From: Elmis aenea
Taxonomy: Eukaryota > Arthropoda > Insecta > Coleoptera > Elmidae
Direction: 5' to 3'
DNA length: 64,000 nucleotides
Assembly: GCA_947652605.1 (NCBI GenBank)
Contig: OX393579.1
Location: forward strand, 23,891,674-23,955,673
This document shows positions 57,592 to 64,000 of the stretch, piece after piece (position 1 is the first letter of the stretch; each line of letters starts with the position of its first letter). The position numbers were made by a program, and so were the translations under genes. Under the pieces are notes generated by a model, which was given only the letters and a program-made list of their open reading frames with translations, searched no databases and was not told the DNA's origin.

Positions 57592-59075
57592 TTTTTTTTT
57601 AAAGAAATTCGTGTTTATTTACAATCTGTTGCCTGTGAACAATAAGTAAATGTTGTGTTCGCTTAAACTTAACTAAAACTAAACCTAAATTAAACTGCTG
57701 ACAACGGTCCATTGACGGTTCTCTTTTTTGTACGATTATATACCTAATTATTTTTACAATATAGAACAATATTCACATTTGCGTATCAAAGTGTACAACT
57801 AATCAAACCTGGTAGATAAGTCCGATGATTTAAAACGTTTGAGTCTTCTGATTTTATCGTTGTTTTCTACGAGTTGTGTGGCTAGGTTGTTTGGATGCAC
57901 AATAAGTCTGTCTTGGTATTTCACATAGTAGCTTTTAATTTCTTCACGCACTGTTTTAATTTTAAGATCACTTTGAATTATGTGATTAGGTACATACCAT
58001 GGTGCATCCACAATGCTTCTTGGCGCTTTGTTTTGGAATCGTTCGAGGATTTCTATATTAGAAATGCTGGCAGTACCTCAGTGTTGGATGCCGTATGACC
58101 ATATAGGTTTTACTATGATTTTGTAAAGCAGGAGCTTGTTTTCAATTTTCAGTTGTGATTTTCTGCCAGTTAGCCAATACAGCTGGCTAAATTTGAGTCC
58201 CAGTTGCTTTCTCTTAGTAACAATGTGTTTTCGCCATGTGAACCTCCGATCAAGATGTATACCAAGATATTTCACGTCTTCAGCTTGTGGTATTGGAGTA
58301 TTGTTTAGTGTCACTGATGGGCATGTCCCTCTTCTTATGGTGAACGTCACATGTGCTGATTTTAGATTGTTAACCTGTAGTTTCCATTTTCTTAGCCATT
58401 TTTCGACAATCTGTAGATTGTTCTGCAGTTTTGCTGATGTATCGGCAGGGTTGGTATCTGATGCTAGTATGTCTGTATCATCAGCAAATGTGGCTACAGT
58501 TGTTAAATTAGTTGTAGGTATGTTGGTTGTAAATAAAGTGTAGAGTACTGGCCCTAACACGCTGCCCTGAGGTACTCCAGATGCAATGGTGTGTAAATGT
58601 GATAATTCATGCCACTGCTTGACTAGAAACCATCTGTCTTTCAAAATAAGATGAAGGATTTCGTAAAAATGGTGCGGCAATACTTTTTTAAGTTTATGGT
58701 ATAGGCCTACATGCCATACTTTATCAAACGATTGTTTGACATCTAAAAACACAGCCGAACAATACCTTTTAGATTCTAAGTTGTTACTTATTTCTTTCAC
58801 AATTCTGTGGACTTGTTCTATTGCACTGTGCTGATTACGAAATCCAAACTAATGGCAGGGTATTAATTATCTTTCTTCCAATATTGGCTTAAGTCGTTTT
58901 AACAGTAGTTTTTCGAGCAACTTGAATAACACAGGTTTTAAGCTAATGGGTCTATACGATGCCATATCGCTTAAGTTTTTCCCTGGCTTTGGTATCATGA
59001 TTATCTGCGCTATTTTCCATGAACTGGGGAAATACTTTATTCTTATGATGGCAATATAACCTTTAGCAATTATTT
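57592..59075 (-). pseudogene. Jockey-clade-like LINE ORF2 3' portion with UTR and poly(A)
   Basis: On the minus strand one largely continuous frame gives, in order: YFPSSWKIAQIIMIPKPGK and SYRPISLKP (about 59035-58940); FGFRNQHSAIEQVHRIV; FLDVKQSFDKVWH with the first catalytic Asp; GVPQGSVLGPVLYTLF; FADDT (58474-58488); YLGIHLDRRFTWRKHI; and the tail APWYVPNHII to IRRLKRFKSSDL, ending at 57799. I count three in-frame stops, including TAG at 58849-58851 and TGA at 58078-58080 (probably from Trp). The 3' UTR has AATAAA (57614-57619 inverted) and a 9-nt poly(A) at 57592-57600. No endonuclease or ORF1 is present, so the copy is 5'-truncated. It is better preserved than the copy near 23-24 kb. Confidence 0.9.
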
Positions 59076-60171
59076 AAAGAAAATTTATTCTCTTTTATTA
59101 ACATTATCATTAATTGTCCAGTTTTGTTTGGTTTGGTGATCAGCAAATTTTTATAATAACGCACTGATTTTGTGGCGCATGGCAGCGGTGGTTATTGTAT
59201 ATTGCGATATGCTTAGATTTAAGATCGGTCAAGCGATATTTCTGTTCTTGATACCCCATTAGAATATTCGAATACCAAACGATATAGGCTTTCGTATACC
59301 TTTTTGCCACATGCATTTTATAATTAGCAGTGCTGTAGTATAACGTAGTAGTCACCAAACAGGCAACAAAAACTGTCTACACCTCGAAACATGACTGATA
59401 AACGAAGTTTGTTCTACTCAAGCACATTAAAATCTTAAAAGAATAATTTGTTAAAGAGAAATCCGTAGCATATAATTTTAAGGCTTTATATCAATTTAAA
59501 AAAATTAAAAATTAGACAATATATGTATAATATTAATAATAATAAATAAAAGTAATAAGATTGCCATTAATTATCAAATAATATTTTTTAAATTACTTGC
59601 TATGGATATAACCGGTGTTTTAAAATTGTTTTAGAATCTTGTTTTTTGTTTGTTATCAGCAGTAAAAAAATACTAAAACTATTTGTCGTGCAAAATTATG
59701 TAATTTAGTGTAATTGACGTAATTGACGAGAAGAAAAAAATAGTTGCACTACAAAAATTTAAGGGCAGTTTTAGATACCTACCTGTGTTAAAAGACAATT
59801 TATTACGCACTGTCTGTTAAGTATAAGAATGTGTTGTGTACGCGAACAAAATCGCTTTTGGGATTTAAACGAATTTACACATTTTGAGACCCCTGAGCAC
59901 GTTCTGACCATTTTTGCGATCGATGTGCAATATATGGAAGAGAATATAAAAATTTGCAGTTCTGATATTAATTATCGATAAATCATTACGACCCATGTTA
60001 AACTAACTTTATGTGAAAATTCTGTTTTAAAATCGAAAAAATATATAAGGAATTGAACTGTGCGTCTTGAATTACAAACTACCGATTTAAATAATAATGT
60101 TCGATAATAATTTTGTTGATAAATTATCCATTGCACAATGTTTTTTGGTGCTTGTGGTAAAAATGTGTTAT
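59076..60171. other. AT-rich non-coding DNA
   Basis: The 72-residue minus-strand frame at 59140-59358 and others are unsupported. The LINE 5' boundary may extend slightly into this stretch. Confidence 0.45.
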
Positions 60172-60330
60172 ACAGGATGATTGACATTCGTCTTCCAACA
60201 AAAGGATCTCGTTTATTGTTAGAGTTAAAGCATAGGTTTAATTTACGCGAAATTGCTAAATTTTCAATGCTGAAAATTTTATGATTTCATGGGACTTCTC
60301 AATGTGAATTTAAGGATCTTATCAATGTTT
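60172..60330 (+). repeat. Family I-related left-arm fragment
   Basis: TATACAGGATGATTGACATT, then AAGGATCTCGTTTATTGTTA, GCATAGGTTTAATTTACGCG and AAATTGCTAAATTTTCAATG, parallel the left arm of family I at 6780. An inverted partner lies at the end of the window, so the two may be ends of one much-expanded element. Confidence 0.55.
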
Positions 60331-61278
60331 TGTTAAGTTCATTCAACTTGATTTTTCGATATTAACTCCCTTTTTTATAGGACCTACAGCCTACATTTGA
60401 TTTTTTTTAAGGCTAGAACTAAAAAAATATTAATTTATTATTTGTAATACAAAACTTAGATCATTTTTACATACTTTTTATAGTACGTTGAATGCTGTAT
60501 TAAAGGAATTGTTTTTGAACTAAGATATATGTCGTATTCCGTAGGCTTTATTTGCTTGGGTTAATTTAGAAAATAAGCTTCCATTGGCGGAATTTTTAAA
60601 GTTTCTTTTTCAAATTTATCTCTTAGAGTGCGACTTGACATCAATGTTATTCAAACGTACACCTATGTCGAGCAACACTCGACATTTTTTAGTTGCTAGT
60701 TTAAATGTGTTCAATATTTCGCAATATTTTTTTGGTAAAAATTAGGAACGTAACAAGTAAATGGCTCTTTTTTGAAAAAAATCTTAAAGTGTTCAGGTAC
60801 ACGAAATTTTGGGTTACAAAATCGACGATACGCTATTGTTCAATGCAGACCATACGGCCGCCGTACCTACTTATGAAAATGGCTGATCATGCATCGTAAT
60901 TTTGGCGCCGGTATTTTATGATACCCATTTGAAAAATGTTTTTGAAAGTAGACGAATGTAATTACCTTAAAATCTCACCTCTAATTTTAATTTGCTTAAA
61001 CGGAGATGCATATCATACTCGCATAAAACAAATATACTCATTTTCAATATTGAACAAGCGCAGGTACAGCTGTGATACATTGTTGCAACAGGTATCCGTG
61101 ACCTCGTCCCAGTGGTATTTAAATGTTTCACAAATTTTTTTGTTTTTAATTAAAGTTAACAAATGTTTTATGTAATTTAAAATAAAATCATAAAAAAATT
61201 TGAGTGCGTATTATATACGAATTTTTATTGTAACAGAAACTTTTGGGCTAAATTAATCATGCTGAAAATTTCCTTCAC

Positions 61279-61558
61279 CTGTCAAATTTGCGTTATCAAC
61301 CAATCACTAATCTTAAATCTTCTAGAGACTACCAAGAGGAGCATTATTGCACAGTAATAATTTTACATTTCCCTGTCAGATGTTGATCCTCCTGACAAAT
61401 TTGCGTTTTCGACCAATTACAAACTCAGATTTCCTAGAAATGACCAATAAACATAATCATACACTGATGATATCCTTTTCGCAATTAACAGATTTCCATG
61501 CGTTTATTGGTCGTTTCTAAGAAATATGAGTTTGTGATTGGTCGAAAATATAAATTTG
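61279..61558. repeat. Foldback repeat with a third direct copy
   Basis: A unit beginning TGACAAATTTGCGTTTTCGA and containing CCAATTACAAACTCAGATTT (61394-61453) is inverted at about 61501-61558 (GTTTATTGGTCGTTTCTAAG and onward). A diverged direct copy lies upstream at 61279-61340 (TGTCAAATTTGCGTTATCAA). Boundaries are approximate and no target duplication was found. Confidence 0.6.
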
Positions 61559-62007
61559 GAGAGGGAATTCAATATTTTGGTCTTGATAATTTTTTGACGA
61601 ATTTCGGCGACTAGTAGCGTTACTTTAATGACGCACCACTCTGACAGTATTTGTGAAATTTGACATCATACATTTAATTTGAGAGTTAGGTTAGGTGAAG
61701 GAAATTTTTTGACAAAATGTAACTCGAGCATTGCAAATAATCTAAAAGTTTTGACAACTCTTTACTCACGCAAGTTGAACCAGAAAAATCACTCGTGCAC
61801 TCGTGCTTTTTTCAGCTCAACTTGCATTCGGGCATATTTATCAAAAATTATCGATAATTTTCAATGCGTTATATTACTACTGATTATACACGGAGAGCAT
61901 TATATTCGAGATTTTACAGTATATGATGATCAGTCTTTATTTTGTTACAGCTAATCGGGGTGCGAATTGCAGTTTTCATTTAACTATCAAATATTGTTTA
62001 TATTAAG

Positions 62008-63462
62008 CAGGGATGGAAAACGTAACGTAACGATACCCGATAACGTTATAATAACGATTCAATTATAATTTTTTATACAATAACGTAACGATATTTTAAT
62101 AACGTTATATAACGTTATAATAACCGATAACGTTTCGTTAAAAGTTATTTGGTATCGTTATTCTTTATAAATTAAATTTTTATATGGCGATCTTTTTATT
62201 TTTAGAAGATATAATATTTTGTTTGCATTTTAGAAATTAAAATGAAAATAAAATATCTCAACCTTAACGTAATTTTGTAGGTACTATTTTTTAAATTTAC
62301 ATTTACAGATCCCAAAAATAATTTCAGAGTTACAAATAAAAATTATTTTTATACAGCATGTTTCTTAAATAATGCGAAAAAATTCGGGAGGTGATACTTA
62401 ATCGAAAATTAAGAGGGGTCTTTCAAATTTTTTTTTCTTTAGGGTCTCCTTTCGGAGTTACACCCCCCTAAAGGGGATCGGTAAAAATGGGTTTTTATTT
62501 TATTTCCCAAAATTGGATAAATGTGGGAGATTTATACTTATAAAAAGGTTTCCCATAGTAATATTTTTAATCATCTCCCACCTTCACAGGGGGCTGAAAA
62601 GTGCGACCTCTGTTGATTTTTTTATCAGGACTTTTTGGTAGTTGAAATCTAGCAATTTTAAATTTTCTTTAAAAACTTGATTTATTTAGAAGTTTTTTTA
62701 TTCTTTAACTGTTCTCGTTAAACCTACAGTTTTTGAGTAAAAAATTATATGAATGAACATGAACAATCAAATATTCCAATATAAAACGATATTGGATAGA
62801 AGTGACGGGTGTAATTCATTTTGACGTTTACGCGGCGACAACTATAAAACGCCCGTCAATTCTACCCAATATGAACATAAACATCATATTCACTCATTTA
62901 ATTTTTTACTTAAAACTGTAAGATTTACGAGAAAAACTAAAGAATAAAAAAGGTTCTAAATAAATCAAACTAACAAAAAAAAATTGCAAAATTTCAACTC
63001 AACAAAAAGTTATGATATGATTAAAAAACCAACTGGGGTCGCACTTATCAGCCCCCTATGAAGGTGGAAGATGATTGAAAATAATACTATTGGAAACCTT
63101 TTACTAAGTATAAAACATCTACTAAATATCATTCTCCTACATTTATCTAAATTTGAGAAATAAAATAAAAACCTAATTTTATCGCTCCCCTTTAGGGGGG
63201 TGTAACTCCGAAAGGAGACGTCTAAGAAAAAATTGTTAAATACGTAAAAGACCCCACTTTATTTTCAATAAGGAATCACCTTCCGAATTTTTTCGCATTA
63301 TTTAAGAAACACCCTGTATATCATAATTTGTGTAACGTTATATAACGTTATATAACATAACAATTCATTTTTTTAACGTTATTTATAACGTTATGTAACG
63401 AAAACAAATAATAAATAACGTTATACAATAACGTAACGATTTAAAACGTTATTCCATCCCTG
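62008..63462. mobile_element. hAT-type MITE interrupted by family F, perfect 8-bp duplication
   Basis: CAGGGATGGAAAACGTAACG at 62008 and AAACGTTATTCCATCCCTG ending at 63462 are flanked by ATATTAAG on both sides (62000-62007, 63463-63470). The ends are filled with ATAACGTTAT-type palindromes, more than ten copies in about 300 bp. Without the 967-bp family F insert the element is about 488 bp. It is non-coding. Confidence 0.92.
62352..63318. mobile_element. Family F TA-flanked element nested in the hAT MITE
   Basis: TA then CAGCATGTTTCTTAAATAAT at 62354, with the inverse ATTATTTAAGAAACACCCTG ending at 63316 and TA outside. The arms match the copy at 52402 closely. The GC-rich core is also present, but the short sequence between its GACGGGTG and CGCCCGTC arms runs in the opposite orientation relative to that copy. 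Confidence 0.9.
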
Positions 63463-63829
63463 ATATTAAGTACAAAATAATTTAAGATTTCACTATTGCT
63501 TTATCTAAGCAATAATGCTGTTTTTAAGAATGGGATTTTATTTAGTAAAAAAAGTCTATTTCAATTTGGTTTTTATCAAATATATTTTGAAGTATATTAT
63601 TTTAAATATTAAGGAGTCATTAAATAGTATATTTAAAAAAAAAATACGATTTATTTCATGGTATATTGCACTTAAAAATAAAAAAATTTTAGGCATGTAT
63701 GTAAAAACCAAAAATGATAACCATAAGAAAATGAAAAGTTATTTGGAAATAAAAAATTGCATAGACTTGCAGAAACTTGTTAGAAACATTAAACAAAAAA
63801 TAAAAAGTTGCTGTTAACATTTTTAACCT

Positions 63830-64000
63830 TTTCGTTAATGAAAAAGTTTTTCAGTTTTTATGAAAAGTTTGCAAATATCTGAAACCAGCTTGGATATTAT
63901 TAGATACAATTTTCGAAATTTTGCCAAATTGAATCTTTTACTTTGATAGATAATAAGCGATATTCTCAAGTTATACAAAAGTTGTTATCAGCTGGTATAA
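63830..64000 (-). repeat. Family I-related right-arm fragment, cut by window end
   Basis: Read on the minus strand, ATATCGCTTATTATCTATCA, TTCAATTTGGCAAAATTTCG and GCTGGTTTCAGATATTTGC parallel the family I arm. It is inverted relative to the fragment at 60172. Confidence 0.5.

Noticed and set aside
58136..58543. 135-residue plus-strand frame
   Set aside because: It is the antisense of the LINE reverse transcriptase on the minus strand, whose catalytic motifs are clear.
60666..60684. TGTCGAG/CTCGACA hairpin
   Set aside because: A 7-bp stem of this kind is expected several times by chance in 64 kb, with no supporting context.
63515..63817. 100-residue plus-strand frame
   Set aside because: Composed almost wholly of I, K, N, L, F and Y from AT-rich codons, with no family resemblance. 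It lies in DNA bounded by decayed family I arms.

Overview
This is an AT-rich, gene-poor stretch of animal nuclear DNA, most likely insect and probably beetle. The host assignment rests on the repeat content: Jockey-type LINE tails and a crowd of DNA-transposon derivatives with CAGGGTG-like ends. I did not recognise any gene. The open frames present are short. They are AT-driven chance frames, frames inside mobile elements, or pieces of transposase and reverse transcriptase pseudogenes. The window is best read as intergenic DNA or the inside of a very large intron. I see no rRNA, tRNA, CRISPR, operon or bacterial feature.

About a third of the window can be resolved into mobile elements. The dominant class is flanked by the dinucleotide TA, starts CAGGGTG (or a near variant) and carries long inverted arms. 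I label these families A to L for this window only. Family A (CAGGGTGTGT) is at 1927, 8445 and 39411. Family B (CAGGGTGGACC) is at 14104 and 31137, with a fragment at 5519. Family C (CAGGGTGGTCC) is at 26470. Family D (CAGGGTGTTCC) is a small insert at 31776. Family E (CAGGGTGTCCCCC) is at 18376. Family F (CAGGATGTTTCTTAA) is at 35193, 52402 and 62352. Family G (CAGAGTGTGT) is a truncated copy at 13473. Family H (CAGGGTGACAATA) is at 46481, with fragments at 6350 and 54713. Family I (CAGGGTTATTCAAA) is at 6780, with decayed copies at 36984 and around 60172-64000. Family K is at 21241 and family L at 42799. Several (B, E, H, I) are almost complete palindromes of 1.2-1.7 kb whose transcripts would fold into long double-stranded RNA.

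Other element types are identified by their target duplications. A piggyBac-type MITE (TTAA) lies at 5259-6019. PIF/Harbinger-type MITEs (TTA) lie at 11580-11940 and 46884-47088. hAT-type elements (8-bp duplications) lie at 41519-41878, 55461-56277, 55709-55911 and 62008-63462. A TA-flanked 1.7-kb element is at 10392-12129, and a pogo/Tigger-like relic is at 26385-27808. Nesting is frequent and gives relative ages: F is inside hAT, hAT inside hAT, Harbinger inside H, Harbinger inside the 1.7-kb element, piggyBac inside an older palindrome, C inside Tigger, and D inside B.

Two 5'-truncated Jockey-like LINE pseudogenes lie on the minus strand (23173-24520 and 57592-59075). A broken Tc1/mariner-type transposase tail (20569-20850, minus) points toward a CAGAGTGTTTCC terminus. 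This is the best local clue to what kind of enzyme moves the CAGGGTG families.

The remaining long stretches look like single-copy, AT-rich, non-coding DNA. A few spots deserve a second look as possible host exons or control regions: a strong acceptor followed by a short frame ending in a stop at 18211-18247; a 47-nt segment framed by good splice sites at 51779-51825, next to a CpG-richer region; and GC-rich islands at 46024-46190 and 54250-54420.
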